NCBI GenBank assembly: GCA_017460395.1
Contig: JAFUBA010000100.1
Location: 1 to 35,128, forward strand
Direction: 5' to 3'
From: Clostridia bacterium
GTDB lineage: Bacteria; Bacillota; Clostridia; Christensenellales; Aristaeellaceae
Length of the DNA: 35,128 nt
The notes under the pieces were generated by a model. The model did not search any database and was not told the DNA's origin. It worked only from the letters and a program-made list of their open reading frames with translations. Position 1 is the stretch's first letter, and the number at the start of each line of letters is the position of its first letter. Positions 23,110-31,669 of this stretch are shown piece after piece. Both the position numbers and the translations under genes were made by a program.

Positions 23110-24447
23110 TCAGCCCACAAACTCCTGATAGATGGCCTGGATGGTTTTCTCAAAGTCACAGTCATCCACGCCCACAATGATGCTCAGCTCGCTGCTGCCC
23201 TGGTCGATCATGCGCACGTTGATGCCGGCACGGCTCATGGCGCTGAAAAGGCGCGCTGCGGTGCCGCAGTTGCTGACCATGCCGCGGCCGACGGTGGCGA
23301 TGATGGACATATGGTCATGGATGGTGAGCGTGTCCGGCTGCACCTCCTCTGCGATGCGCCGGACGATCTCCTCCCGGTGCGGGGCAAGGGCGTCGCCGCT
23401 GACCACCACGCTCAGGGAATCGATGCCCGAGGGCATATGCTCAAAGGAAATGCCGCTCTCCTCAAAGATCTGCAGGACCTTGCGGCCAAAGCCGATCTCG
23501 GCGTTCATCATCGCCTTTTCCACGGCCACGACAGAGAAGCCTCTGTGGCCCGCGATGCCCGTGACGGTGGGGGCCATTGGCTCCACCGGCAGGCTCAGGG
23601 AGATGAGGGTGCCGGGATGATCCGGCTTCAGGGTGTTGCGGATGATGGTCGGGATCCCGACCTTGTGCACGGGGAACATGGCGTCCTCATGGAGAACGGT
23701 GGCACCCATGTAGCTGAGCTCGCGCAGCTCGGCGTAGGTGATGCGGGAGATTTCCCGGGGGTTTTCGACGATGCGGGGATCCGCCATGAGAAAGCCGCTC
23801 ACGTCGGTCCAGTTCTCGTATGCATCCGCGCGCACGGCCCGGGAGACGATGGCACCCGTGATGTCGCTTCCGCCGCGGGAGAAGGTGTGGACGAGACCGT
23901 CCGGCATGACGCCGTAGAAGCCCGGCACCACGGTATTGATGCCGTCGGCGAGCAGGGCCATCATGACGACATTGGTCTTCTCCGAGTCAAACACGCCGTC
24001 TTCCTTAAAGAAGACCACCTTGGCAGCGTCCATGAAGCGCCAGCCCAGGAAGTCTGCAAGCAGCAGGCCGTTGAGGTACTCGCCGCGGCTGGCGCAGTAA
24101 TGGGCGTCGGCACCGCGGGAAATCTTGTCGCGGATGTGACTGAGCTCGCCTTCGAGATCGACTGAAAGTCCCAGCTCGTCCCGGATCTCGCGGTAGCGGT
24201 CCGAAAGCTTTTCAAAAGGCTCGGAGAAGTCCTGCCCCTGGCTCTGCAGCGCATGGCAGCGGTAGAGAAGGTCTGTGACCTTGTCATCTCCCGAAAAGCG
24301 TCTGCCGGGGGCGGAGGGCACCACATAGAGACGAGCCGGGTCCTGAAGAAGAATGTCCCTGACGCGCCGGAACTGTCCCGCATCTGCAAGAGAACTGCCG
24401 CCAAACTTGGTGACGATCACCTTGTGCTGGCCCTGAGATGTCATCAT
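23110..24447 (-). CDS. lysC: Aspartate kinase
   Basis: The 445-residue enzyme phosphorylates aspartate, the first step to lysine, methionine, threonine and diaminopimelate for the cell wall. The amino acid kinase domain has KFGGSSLADA (14-23) and FSRGGSDITGAI with WTDVSGFLMADPRIV (about 208-245). Two ACT domains occupy about 290-445 (FSVVAVEKAMMN, IDSLSVVVSG, MVSNCGTAARLFSAM, INVRMIDQGSSELSIIVGV), so feedback control by lysine or threonine is expected. Two adjacent ATGs follow AAAGGAA. It lies 61 bases after the acetyltransferase gene. No lysine riboswitch is seen upstream. Confidence 0.97.
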   Translation of the reverse strand: MMTSQGQHKVIVTKFGGSSLADAGQFRRVRDILLQDPARLYVVPSAPGRRFSGDDKVTDLLYRCHALQSQGQDFSEPFEKLSDRYREIRDELGLSVDLEGELSHIRDKISRGADAHYCASRGEYLNGLLLADFLGWRFMDAAKVVFFKEDGVFDSEKTNVVMMALLADGINTVVPGFYGVMPDGLVHTFSRGGSDITGAIVSRAVRADAYENWTDVSGFLMADPRIVENPREISRITYAELRELSYMGATVLHEDAMFPVHKVGIPTIIRNTLKPDHPGTLISLSLPVEPMAPTVTGIAGHRGFSVVAVEKAMMNAEIGFGRKVLQIFEESGISFEHMPSGIDSLSVVVSGDALAPHREEIVRRIAEEVQPDTLTIHDHMSIIATVGRGMVSNCGTAARLFSAMSRAGINVRMIDQGSSELSIIVGVDDCDFEKTIQAIYQEFVG

Positions 24448-24508
24448 ATATCTATTCCTTTCACTCGGATCTGCGGTCAGGCAGCATCCAATTCAGAAGT
24501 AAAATCAG

Positions 24509-25111
24509 TCATGTATCCAGGAGGTCTTCTTCCCGGCAGAGCCTGCCCATGAGCACAACGTCCACGTAGCGGCCGTTTCTGAAGACCTCCTCCCGGAGAA
24601 TGCCTTCTTCCTGAAAACCGCACTTTTCGTAGCAGCGGATCGCTGCTGCGTTGGTTTTCAGCACGGACATCTTCAGGCGGTGCAGGTTCAGCTGACGGAA
24701 GCAGAAACTGCACAACAGCTGCATGGCCTCTGTGCCAAGCCCCTGCCCCTGATAGGCTTTTCCCACCATGATGGCCATCTCGCCTACGCGGTTTTTCCAG
24801 TCAAGCCTCGTCACCCCGCAGCGTCCGATGAGGTCGCCGGTCAGACGGGACTCGATGGCAAACTGGTATTCCCCGTGGGTGTAGGAAGACTGCTGGGAGA
24901 GCCACTGCCGCTCATCCTCCATGGAGGAGGGGTAGGGCATGCCCCGCGTCATGGCAAGGGCGGTCTCCTCGTCATTGACCATGGCGTGCTGCTCGGGGAG
25001 GTCCCCGGGCTCAAAGGCGCGAAGACGGATGCGCTCGGAGGAAAACATGTGCCGCAAGGAAAGCCTTCTTTCTAATGCGAAACTGCCAATGTGAAACTGC
25101 AAAGCGTCCAT
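24509..25111 (-). CDS. GNAT family N-acetyltransferase (RimJ/RimL-like)
   Basis: This is an acetyl-CoA-dependent acyltransferase of up to 200 residues. The GNAT core begins at SERIRLRAFEPGDL and shows VGEMAIMVGKAYQGQGLGTEAM (the acetyl-CoA loop QGQGLG), then LHRLKMSVLKTNAAAIRCYEKCGF. The start is ambiguous. The ATG at 25111 overlaps the upstream stop (TGATG, coupled translation) but gives a non-family 21-residue extension. A TTG at 25057 with AGAAGG upstream or the ATG at 25048 would start at the core. The substrate is unknown; relatives acetylate protein N-termini, antibiotics or small amines. Confidence 0.88.
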   Translation of the reverse strand: MDALQFHIGSFALERRLSLRHMFSSERIRLRAFEPGDLPEQHAMVNDEETALAMTRGMPYPSSMEDERQWLSQQSSYTHGEYQFAIESRLTGDLIGRCGVTRLDWKNRVGEMAIMVGKAYQGQGLGTEAMQLLCSFCFRQLNLHRLKMSVLKTNAAAIRCYEKCGFQEEGILREEVFRNGRYVDVVLMGRLCREEDLLDT

Positions 25112-26385
25112 CAGGGGTTTTGCGGGACCTGCCGGACGGGGAGGTTCACCTTTGGTGCCTCCAGCTCATCGGTCTCCTCATCGTACCCTTCCTCCGCGTC
25201 CTCTGTCACCAGATAGGAATCCGGGAGGATGTTTTCCATGAAGTCATCGCCGCGCTCGTCCTCTCCCACCATGGAGAAGACCAGGCCGAAGAATGCGTTG
25301 TCCTGCTCGCCGCCCTCCTCCATCATCCAGCCGCCGGAGATCTGGCTCTTGTGGAAGCGGAAGGCTTCCTTCGCGACATCAAAGCTGTCTTTGCCGCCAA
25401 AGGCTTTGAGCGGGACATGCCAGTCCAGGTGGATCTGGTTTTCGGGCCATTTGTGGAGATAGAGCTTCTGCACCTGCCAGGTGCCGTAGCGCTCAGCGCT
25501 CTCCGTCCACTTGTCCTCCGCGGCGGCCTCGGGAACGGCCTGGAGCACGGCATCTGCCACCACCCTGTGGCCGGGATGGCCGTACTCGCCGTCGGTGGCA
25601 TGGGTGACCACCACGTCCGGCTGGTAGCGCCGCACCGCTTCTGCGATCAGGCGCGGCACCACAAGATAGCCCCACCGCCAGTACTGGTTGGACATTGTGT
25701 CGGCACGGGTGTCGCTCAGGTCCATGTAGAAGGGGTAGCGGGTGACACCGCAGTGCCACAGAGCGTTGAGCAGTTCCTGCTTTCGGATGGGCGTGGAGGG
25801 CACGGCAATGACGTTTTGCACCTCCAGTTTCCGCTCGCCGGCATAGGTCGGGAGGAGTCCCCCGAACCACAGAAGCTCATCGTCCGGGTGGCAGGAGACG
25901 AGCATCAGGTCGGCCTTGCCGCCGATGTGCCACTGGGCGCAGTCTTTCGGGCGATCGCCCGGTGTAAAGACACGGATCTCTGCGATCCACAGACGCGACC
26001 TGGAAAGGGAAGTCACCCGGGCACGGGTGGAGCCCTCCGGCAGCGTCAGATATTCCTGGAGGAACTGGCCGCCCTCCTCGCTCTTCACCCACACGCCGTC
26101 CACCAGCCCTTCCACGTAAAGGGGCACGGGACGATCGTAGAAGGACAGATACAGCGCACCGATGTCAAAGCCGCCTGCGTCGATCTCAAAGGACTGGCGG
26201 GCAGCAAACTCGGCATAGGTGTTATAGTTCTGGTCCGTCATTTTGGCCGCCGTGGTTTTCTGGCGGTTCCCGGCCCGAAAAAAGCTGCACTCGCCCGTGA
26301 TGTCAAAGGCCTCATCGGCCAGGGCAGGAAGGAGAAAGAGGGCGAGGAGAAGGGTCACCATGGCACAGGTAAATGAGCGGAACAC
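25111..26385 (-). CDS. Exported PIG-L (LmbE-like) deacetylase
   Basis: The product is 424 residues. The start is a GTG at 26385 with AGGAGGT 6 bases upstream. A signal peptide spans 1-23 (MVTLLLALFLLPALA-DE). Residues about 26-142 form a beta-rich, carbohydrate-binding-like module. The PIG-L domain follows with the zinc motif CHPDDELLWFGG (165-176; His166, Asp169) and HATDGEYGHPGH (262-273), the usual metal-binding and catalytic set. The family removes N-acetyl groups from GlcNAc-type sugars. Export points to a cell-surface glycan. The last 50 residues are acidic. It lies 55 bases after recD2 and is coupled to the next gene. Family confidence is high; substrate unknown. Confidence 0.92.
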   Translation of the reverse strand: MFRSFTCAMVTLLLALFLLPALADEAFDITGECSFFRAGNRQKTTAAKMTDQNYNTYAEFAARQSFEIDAGGFDIGALYLSFYDRPVPLYVEGLVDGVWVKSEEGGQFLQEYLTLPEGSTRARVTSLSRSRLWIAEIRVFTPGDRPKDCAQWHIGGKADLMLVSCHPDDELLWFGGLLPTYAGERKLEVQNVIAVPSTPIRKQELLNALWHCGVTRYPFYMDLSDTRADTMSNQYWRWGYLVVPRLIAEAVRRYQPDVVVTHATDGEYGHPGHRVVADAVLQAVPEAAAEDKWTESAERYGTWQVQKLYLHKWPENQIHLDWHVPLKAFGGKDSFDVAKEAFRFHKSQISGGWMMEEGGEQDNAFFGLVFSMVGEDERGDDFMENILPDSYLVTEDAEEGYDEETDELEAPKVNLPVRQVPQNP

Positions 26386-26440
26386 AGAAAACCTCCTGAC
26401 GCGCTTGAAGCGGGAATGTGAAAGGTGCGCTGATCGCGGC

Positions 26441-28708
26441 TCAGTAAAGCGTATTCATGCGCTGCAGGCACTCGGAGAGGGCCGTGTAGCGGTGCAGGAT
26501 CTGGTTGTTCTCCACCATCTGATGGATCACCCTCTCCTGGCCCACCAGCACCACCATGTCCTTGGCACGCGTGAGGGCCGTGTAGAAAAGGTTCCGGGTC
26601 AGGAGCATGCTGGGGCCCGGCACCACGGGCATGATCACGATGGGGAACTCGCTGCCCTGGCTCTTGTGCACGCTCATGCAGTAGGCAAGGTCCAGGTCAT
26701 CCAGCAAAAGGTGATCATAGACGGCCAGGCGGTCATCGTCAAAGAGAACGGACAGCTTTGCGTTTTCCGTGTCCACGTCTGCGACGATGCCGAGGTCACC
26801 GTTGAATACGCCGCTGCCCTCCTCCATTTCGCCATCGCCGCCCTGCCGCGTCCACTCCAGGTCATAGTTGTTTTTCGTCTGCATGACCTTGTCGCCCAGG
26901 CGAAAGTCCATGTCCTTGAAGGAGAGGGAGGGGAGTGTGGGGGAGGCGGGATTGTAGGCCTCCTGAAGAAGGAGATTCAGCTGGTACACCCCGCACTCGC
27001 CTTTTTTGGTGGGCGTGAGGACCTGAATGGTGCGCGGGATGTCCTTCAGGCTGATCTTTTTGAAGGCGGGGAGCCGCGTTCGGTAGAGCTCCACCACGGT
27101 CTGGGACGCACTCTGGGAGGTGTCCCGCCGGTCAAAGAAAAAGTCGGTGTTCTTTTCGTTGAGCAGCGGCATCTCACCGTGGTTGATGCGGTGGGCGTTC
27201 ACCACGATGCGGCTCTCCTGGGACTGGCGGAAGATATCCGTCAGACGGACGGAGGGGATGGCCTGACTCTGCAGGATATCGCCCAGCACATTTCCGGCGC
27301 CGACCGACGGCAGCTGATCCGCGTCCCCCACCAGGATCAGACGGGTGCCGGGCTCGATGGCCCGGAGCAGGGCGCGCATGAGCAGGATGTCCACCATGGA
27401 GGTCTCATCGCAGATCACACACGAGCAGTGAAGGGGACGGTCCGTCCCCATGGTGAACTGCCCCTCCTCGCCGGAATACTCAAGGAGGCGGTGGATCGTC
27501 TTGGCCTCCCTGTCGGTGGATTCCTCCATGCGCTTTGCGGCACGCCCGGTCGGGGCACACAGACGCACGGCGCCCTCTCTGGAAAGAAGCGTAATGATAC
27601 ATCTAATGATGGTGGTTTTCCCCGTGCCGGGTCCGCCCGTGATTACCAGGACACCCCACTCCAGGGCCTGAAGAATGGCCTCCTTCTGCTTTTGGGAAAA
27701 GGAGATGCCGTGCTCGCGCTGGAAAGCGAGGATCCGCTGCATGCCTTCCTCCCGGTTGCCCCTTGGGACGGCACGCACCAGCTCCGAGAGGCGGCGGGCC
27801 ACCTCATCCTCTGCATGAAAAAACCGGGGGAGCCAGATGCGCACAGGGCCCTCTTTCGGGGTTTCCCGTACCAGCTTCTCTGAGAGCACCAGGCCGTCCA
27901 GCTCGCGCCTCAGGAGCGAGGGGTGAATGCCGAGGAATGCTTCCGCCTGATGCAGCAGCTCCTCCTCCGGCAGATAACAGTGCCCCTGCCCTGCGGAGGC
28001 ATCGGTCAGGACGTAGGAGATGGCAGCCTGGATGCGGAAGGGGCTGTCCTTTGGAAAGTGCAGGGCCATGGCGATCCGGTCGGCCGTCTCAAAGCCCACG
28101 CCCTCCACGCGCTCGATGAGCACGTAGGGATTTTCCCGGACGATCCTTTCCGTGTTTTCGCCCAGCTCCTGCACGATCTTCGTGGACAGGGCCGGGGGCA
28201 CGCCGTGGGACTGGAGAAAGACCATGCCCTGGCGCAGGTTCTGATGCTCCTGAAAGCTCTCCGCGATGATCTTCCATCTCTTCTTCCCGAGCCCCGGGAT
28301 ATCGCGCAGCTTTTCCGGCTCCTCCATCAGGACCCGGAAGGTGTCCTCCTTGAAGCGGTTCACGATGCGCTTGGCGATGGCCGGGCCGACGCCTGCAATC
28401 AGGCCGGATGCGAGGAAACGCTCGATACCAAGAAGGGTGGTGGGAAGCTGGATTTCGCAGGACTGGCACTGGAACTGCCGGCCGTATTTTGCATGCTCGA
28501 TCCATACTCCACGGAGGAGGAGCTGCTCGCCTGTGGCCAGCTCCGGGAGCGATCCGACGACGGTGATGTCCCGGCGCCCGGTATGCAGGGAGAGCACAGA
28601 ATACCCGTTGTCCTCGTTGCGGAAGATGGTGTCATTGACGATGCCCTGGATCTCCTCCAGTCCATCCGTCGGGCCCATGGCTTCCGTCATCTGTGCATCT
28701 CTTTGCAT
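26441..28708 (-). CDS. recD2: RecD2-type ATP-dependent DNA helicase
   Basis: The 755-residue superfamily 1B helicase moves 5' to 3' and acts in repair and replication-fork restart without RecBC. It has the long RecD2 N-terminal region (OB-like part 20-90, helix-hairpin-helix motifs GLIAGVGPAIAKRI near 102 and IPGLGKKRWKII near 137). The helicase core shows ITGGPGTGKTT (356-366), APTGRAAKRM, DETSMVD (434-440), GDADQLPSVGAGNVL and, near the C terminus, SVHKSQGSEFP and LFYTALTRAK. The ATG at 28708 follows GAGGGAG. A near-consensus promoter precedes it, and nine genes follow closely on the same strand. Confidence 0.96.
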   Translation of the reverse strand: MQRDAQMTEAMGPTDGLEEIQGIVNDTIFRNEDNGYSVLSLHTGRRDITVVGSLPELATGEQLLLRGVWIEHAKYGRQFQCQSCEIQLPTTLLGIERFLASGLIAGVGPAIAKRIVNRFKEDTFRVLMEEPEKLRDIPGLGKKRWKIIAESFQEHQNLRQGMVFLQSHGVPPALSTKIVQELGENTERIVRENPYVLIERVEGVGFETADRIAMALHFPKDSPFRIQAAISYVLTDASAGQGHCYLPEEELLHQAEAFLGIHPSLLRRELDGLVLSEKLVRETPKEGPVRIWLPRFFHAEDEVARRLSELVRAVPRGNREEGMQRILAFQREHGISFSQKQKEAILQALEWGVLVITGGPGTGKTTIIRCIITLLSREGAVRLCAPTGRAAKRMEESTDREAKTIHRLLEYSGEEGQFTMGTDRPLHCSCVICDETSMVDILLMRALLRAIEPGTRLILVGDADQLPSVGAGNVLGDILQSQAIPSVRLTDIFRQSQESRIVVNAHRINHGEMPLLNEKNTDFFFDRRDTSQSASQTVVELYRTRLPAFKKISLKDIPRTIQVLTPTKKGECGVYQLNLLLQEAYNPASPTLPSLSFKDMDFRLGDKVMQTKNNYDLEWTRQGGDGEMEEGSGVFNGDLGIVADVDTENAKLSVLFDDDRLAVYDHLLLDDLDLAYCMSVHKSQGSEFPIVIMPVVPGPSMLLTRNLFYTALTRAKDMVVLVGQERVIHQMVENNQILHRYTALSECLQRMNTLY

Positions 28709-28777
28709 GCTGCACTCCCTCGCGTTCAGGAAAATCGGGTGAAAATGATGCCGCCAGGGGCATAATCCACCATCCGA

Positions 28778-28806
28778 ATGTTAGTTCAGGCGGCAGTGTG
28801 TGTCAA
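28778..28806 (-). promoter_or_regulatory. Predicted promoter of the recD2-divIVA gene run
   Basis: On the minus strand a perfect TTGACA (28801-28806), a 17-base spacer and TAACAT (28778-28783) lie about 70 bases before recD2. The spacer contains TGCCGCC, and its complement GGCGGCA occurs downstream at 28748-28754, framing the start region. A role for this repeat is not established. Confidence 0.75.
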
Positions 28807-28850
28807 GAAATGGAGGTGGAAAGAGGCAGGCATGGCGCGCTCCTGAAGGC

Positions 28851-28883
28851 AAAAATGTCCTCCCGCATCACGGTGGGAGGACA
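28851..28883 (-). terminator. Intrinsic terminator of aroB
   Basis: A perfect 9-bp stem (TGTCCTCCC/GGGAGGACA, arms 28875-28883 and 28856-28864) with a 10-base loop is followed on the minus strand by five T (28851-28855). It lies 26 bases after the aroB stop. Confidence 0.92.
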
Positions 28884-28909
28884 ATAGAGGAGAACAAAAA
28901 TGAAAGACA

Positions 28910-30010
28910 TCAGGCGGTCTGAATCCCGGAAAAATAGTCCGTGGAGGCAGGGAACACAAAGCATGTGCCGATGCGTCTCAGAAGCACAATCTTCAGTGCG
29001 CTGCCGTCATGCTTTTTGTCCATGCCCATGGCACGAAGAAGATCTTCTTTGGGAATCTCCGGGAGCGAGGAGGGAAGACGCAGAGCCTCCAGAAGACGGC
29101 AGAGCCTTGCATATGTGCCCTTCTCTGTCTGATGGCAGCTTTCTGAGAGTCTCGTGATCTCTGCCATCCCTGCGGCCACGGCCATCCCGTGGCTCAGGCC
29201 CTGGTAGTGCTGGCAGGTCTCCACGGCGTGGGCGAGGGTGTGGCCGAAGTTCAGCGTCACGCGAAGGCCTGTGTCGTGCTCATCCTGCTCCACCACCCGC
29301 GCCTTGTGTCGGACACAGGTGGTGACAAGCTCCGTCATGCCCTCCATGAGCCTTTCGCGTCCGCCTCCGGCCAGTGCCTCGAGCGATTCGAAGAGTTCAG
29401 GCTCCCCGATACATCCGTACTTGACCATCTCGCCAAGGCCGTCCCGCCAGAAGTGGTCGGTGAGGGTGGAGAGGACGGAGGTGTCGCACAGCACGAGAGA
29501 GGGCTGGTGGAAGGCACCCACCAGGTTCTTGCCCTCCTTCAGATCGATGGCCACCTTGCCGCCCACCGAAGAGTCGATCTGGGCCAGCAGCGAGGTCGGC
29601 AGCTGCACAAAGCGTACGCCCCGCAGCCATGAGGCTGCGGCAAACCCAGTCAGATCGCCGATGACCCCGCCGCCGAGGGCCAGAATGAGATCGGTGCGCG
29701 TGATGTGCTCGCCCGACAGAAAGGACCAGACGTCCTGAAGGAAGGGGAGGCTTTTGGTCCCCTCTCCGTGAGGGAGGATCAGGGAGGCGGCGGAAAAGCC
29801 GGCATCCCGGAGGGAGGCAAGAACCGTGTCCAGATACAGAGGCGCCACCACGTCATCCGTGACGACGGCGATGCGGGGGAGGCGCCCTGAGGTGCAGAGC
29901 CTTTCCCGGATGAGAATGCCGGCCTGGTGGATCAGGCCTTCCCTGATCAGGACAGAATAGGTGCGGTCCTGAAGCGGGACGACGACCTCGCGCATGGTTG
30001 TATCGGACAT
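28910..30010 (-). CDS. aroB: 3-dehydroquinate synthase
   Basis: The 366-residue enzyme converts DAHP to 3-dehydroquinate, the second step of the shikimate pathway, using NAD+ and a divalent metal. The diagnostic segments are present: LPHGEGTKS (79-87), ALGGGVIGDLTGFAAA (111-126), LPTSLLAQIDSSVGGKVAID (137-156), GEMVKYG (193-199) with the metal ligand Glu194, and NFGHTLAHAVE and LSHGMAVAAGM for the metal-binding histidines. The ATG follows GAGGGGGGT. It is monocistronic with its own promoter and terminator; no other aro gene is in the window. Confidence 0.97.
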   Translation of the reverse strand: MSDTTMREVVVPLQDRTYSVLIREGLIHQAGILIRERLCTSGRLPRIAVVTDDVVAPLYLDTVLASLRDAGFSAASLILPHGEGTKSLPFLQDVWSFLSGEHITRTDLILALGGGVIGDLTGFAAASWLRGVRFVQLPTSLLAQIDSSVGGKVAIDLKEGKNLVGAFHQPSLVLCDTSVLSTLTDHFWRDGLGEMVKYGCIGEPELFESLEALAGGGRERLMEGMTELVTTCVRHKARVVEQDEHDTGLRVTLNFGHTLAHAVETCQHYQGLSHGMAVAAGMAEITRLSESCHQTEKGTYARLCRLLEALRLPSSLPEIPKEDLLRAMGMDKKHDGSALKIVLLRRIGTCFVFPASTDYFSGIQTA

Positions 30011-30064
30011 GTGGGTACCCCCCTCGTTCTCTCACACTTTGGCGAACAAAAGCGCCACAGAAAC

Positions 30065-30093
30065 ATCGTAGGCCCTGAAAACACGGGTGTCAA
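30065..30093 (-). promoter_or_regulatory. Predicted promoter of aroB
   Basis: On the minus strand a perfect TTGACA (30088-30093), a 17-base spacer and TACGAT (30065-30070) lie 55 bases before the aroB start. The upstream DNA (30094-30130) contains TTTTTGTC in two direct copies after the fumC stop, with no hairpin. Confidence 0.72.
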
Positions 30094-30132
30094 TCGGAAT
30101 GCACAGAAAAGACAAAAAGACAAAAAGCACGC

Positions 30133-31527
30133 TCAGATCATCTTCTCCGGATGGAAGACCTCGTCAAACCGCTCGGATGTCAGAAAGCCCAGGGAGACGC
30201 AGGCCTCCTTCAGGGAGATGTTCTCCCGGAACGCCTTTTTGGCCGTGGCCGCGGCGTTCTCATACCCGATATAGGGGTTCAGCGCGGTGACCAGCATCAG
30301 AGAGCGGTCCAGGTTTTCCCGCATCTTTTCGCGGTTGACCCGGATGCCCTCTGCGCAGTTTTGGCGGAAGGATTCGATGGACTCGCTCAAAAGGCGCACA
30401 GACTGCAGGAAGTTGTAGGCGATCACGGGCATGAACACGTTCAGCTCGAAATTCCCCTGGGAGGCGGCAAAGGAGACGGCGGCGTCGTTGCCCATCACCT
30501 GGACGGCCACCATGGTGACCTGCTCACACTGGGTGGGGTTGACCTTTCCCGGCATGATGGACGACCCCGGCTCGTTCTCGGGAATCTGAATCTCCCCGAG
30601 GCCGCATCGGGGCCCGGAGGCAAGCCATCGGACATCGTTGGCGATCTTCATCATGTCGCAGGCGAGCGCCTTGACGGCACCGTGGGCAAAGACCAGCTCG
30701 TCCTTGGATGTGAGGGCGTGGAACTTGTTTTGTTCTGTGTGAAAGGCCTTCCCCGTGATTCGGGACACTTCCTCTGCCACCTTTTCTGCAAAGCCATCCG
30801 GCGCATTCAGCCCCGTGCCGACCGCCGTTCCGCCAAGGGCCAGGCCGCGCAGGGGCGAGAGGGCGAGGCGGATCATCTCAAGGTCCCGCTCCAGGGAGGC
30901 ACGCCAGCCGCTGACCTCCTGCGCAAAGGAGATCGGCACTGCGTCCTGCAGGTGCGTGCGTCCGCTCTTGATGGCGTCTCCCGTCTCCGATTCGATGCGA
31001 AGGAACGTGCGAATCAGGGATTCCGCTGCGGGCACGAGGCGGTCCTCAAGGGACAGACAGGCGGAAATGTGCAGGGCGGTGGGAAAGGTGTCGTTGGAGG
31101 ACTGGCTCATGTTGATGTCATCGTTCGGGTGGCAGAGCTGCTTTCCGGCAAGCTCGTTGGCGCGGTTCGCCATGACCTCGTTGACGTTCATGTTGCTCTG
31201 CGTGCCGCTCCCGGTCTGCCAGACGACGAGGGGAAAGTGGTCATGGAGGGCACCGGAGATGACCTCGTCCGCGGACTTTGAAATATATGCGAGCTTTTCA
31301 TCTGTCATCCTGTCCGGCCTCAGCGCGTGATTCGCCTCAGCGGCCGCCTTTTTCAGGATTCCGAAAGCATGAATGATTTCCTCCGGCATGGTCTCCAGAC
31401 CGATGCCGATGGGAAAGTTCTCGTGGCTGCGCTGGGTCTGGGCACCCCAGTAGCGGTCCGAGGGCACGCGGACCTCGCCCATGGAATCGTGCTCAATGCG
31501 ATAGGATGTACTGCTGATGTTTTCCAT
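30133..31527 (-). CDS. fumC: Class II fumarate hydratase
   Basis: This 464-residue iron-independent enzyme of the TCA cycle interconverts fumarate and malate. The signature is clear: GSGTQSNMNVNEVMANRA (106-123), DDINMSQSSNDTFPTA (136-151), SGRTHLQDA (188-196) with catalytic His192, and the flexible loop GSSIMPGKVNP (321-331). The extended match to fumarases (WGAQTQRSHENFPIG) separates it from aspartase and argininosuccinate lyase. The ATG follows AAAGGAG by 12 bases. It has its own promoter; no other TCA gene is nearby, which fits an incomplete cycle in an anaerobe. Confidence 0.96.
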   Translation of the reverse strand: MENISSTSYRIEHDSMGEVRVPSDRYWGAQTQRSHENFPIGIGLETMPEEIIHAFGILKKAAAEANHALRPDRMTDEKLAYISKSADEVISGALHDHFPLVVWQTGSGTQSNMNVNEVMANRANELAGKQLCHPNDDINMSQSSNDTFPTALHISACLSLEDRLVPAAESLIRTFLRIESETGDAIKSGRTHLQDAVPISFAQEVSGWRASLERDLEMIRLALSPLRGLALGGTAVGTGLNAPDGFAEKVAEEVSRITGKAFHTEQNKFHALTSKDELVFAHGAVKALACDMMKIANDVRWLASGPRCGLGEIQIPENEPGSSIMPGKVNPTQCEQVTMVAVQVMGNDAAVSFAASQGNFELNVFMPVIAYNFLQSVRLLSESIESFRQNCAEGIRVNREKMRENLDRSLMLVTALNPYIGYENAAATAKKAFRENISLKEACVSLGFLTSERFDEVFHPEKMI

Positions 31528-31588
31528 ATTGTGATCGGCTCCTTTTTCAGATCCTGCGCCGCCCCTTCGGGATCATGCGGCGAAGCAC

Positions 31589-31597
31589 ATGATAGCA
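31589..31597 (-). promoter_or_regulatory. Predicted extended -10 promoter of fumC
   Basis: TGCTATCAT on the minus strand combines the TGn extension with a good -10 hexamer (31589-31594), about 60 bases before the start codon. No clear -35 is present. Confidence 0.5.
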
Positions 31598-31622
31598 GTT
31601 TGAGGCGGAAAAAGCCATGCGC

Positions 31623-31652
31623 AAAAAGAAGCGGCACGGAGAGCCGTGCCGC
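31623..31652 (-). terminator. Intrinsic terminator of the P-type ATPase gene
   Basis: A perfect 9-bp GC-rich stem (GCGGCACGG/CCGTGCCGC, arms 31644-31652 and 31631-31639, 4-base loop) is followed on the minus strand by TTCTTTTT. It lies 17 bases after the stop codon. Confidence 0.92.
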
Positions 31653-31669
31653 ACATGGGTGATGTTTTT

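Noticed and set aside
24448-24508. Lysine riboswitch before lysC
   Set aside because: The gap is only 61 bases and contains no structure of that class.
30094-30132. Repeated TTTTTGTC as a terminator or CRISPR-like repeat after fumC
   Set aside because: Only two adjacent short copies with no hairpin or spacers; it is a T-rich tract upstream of the aroB promoter.
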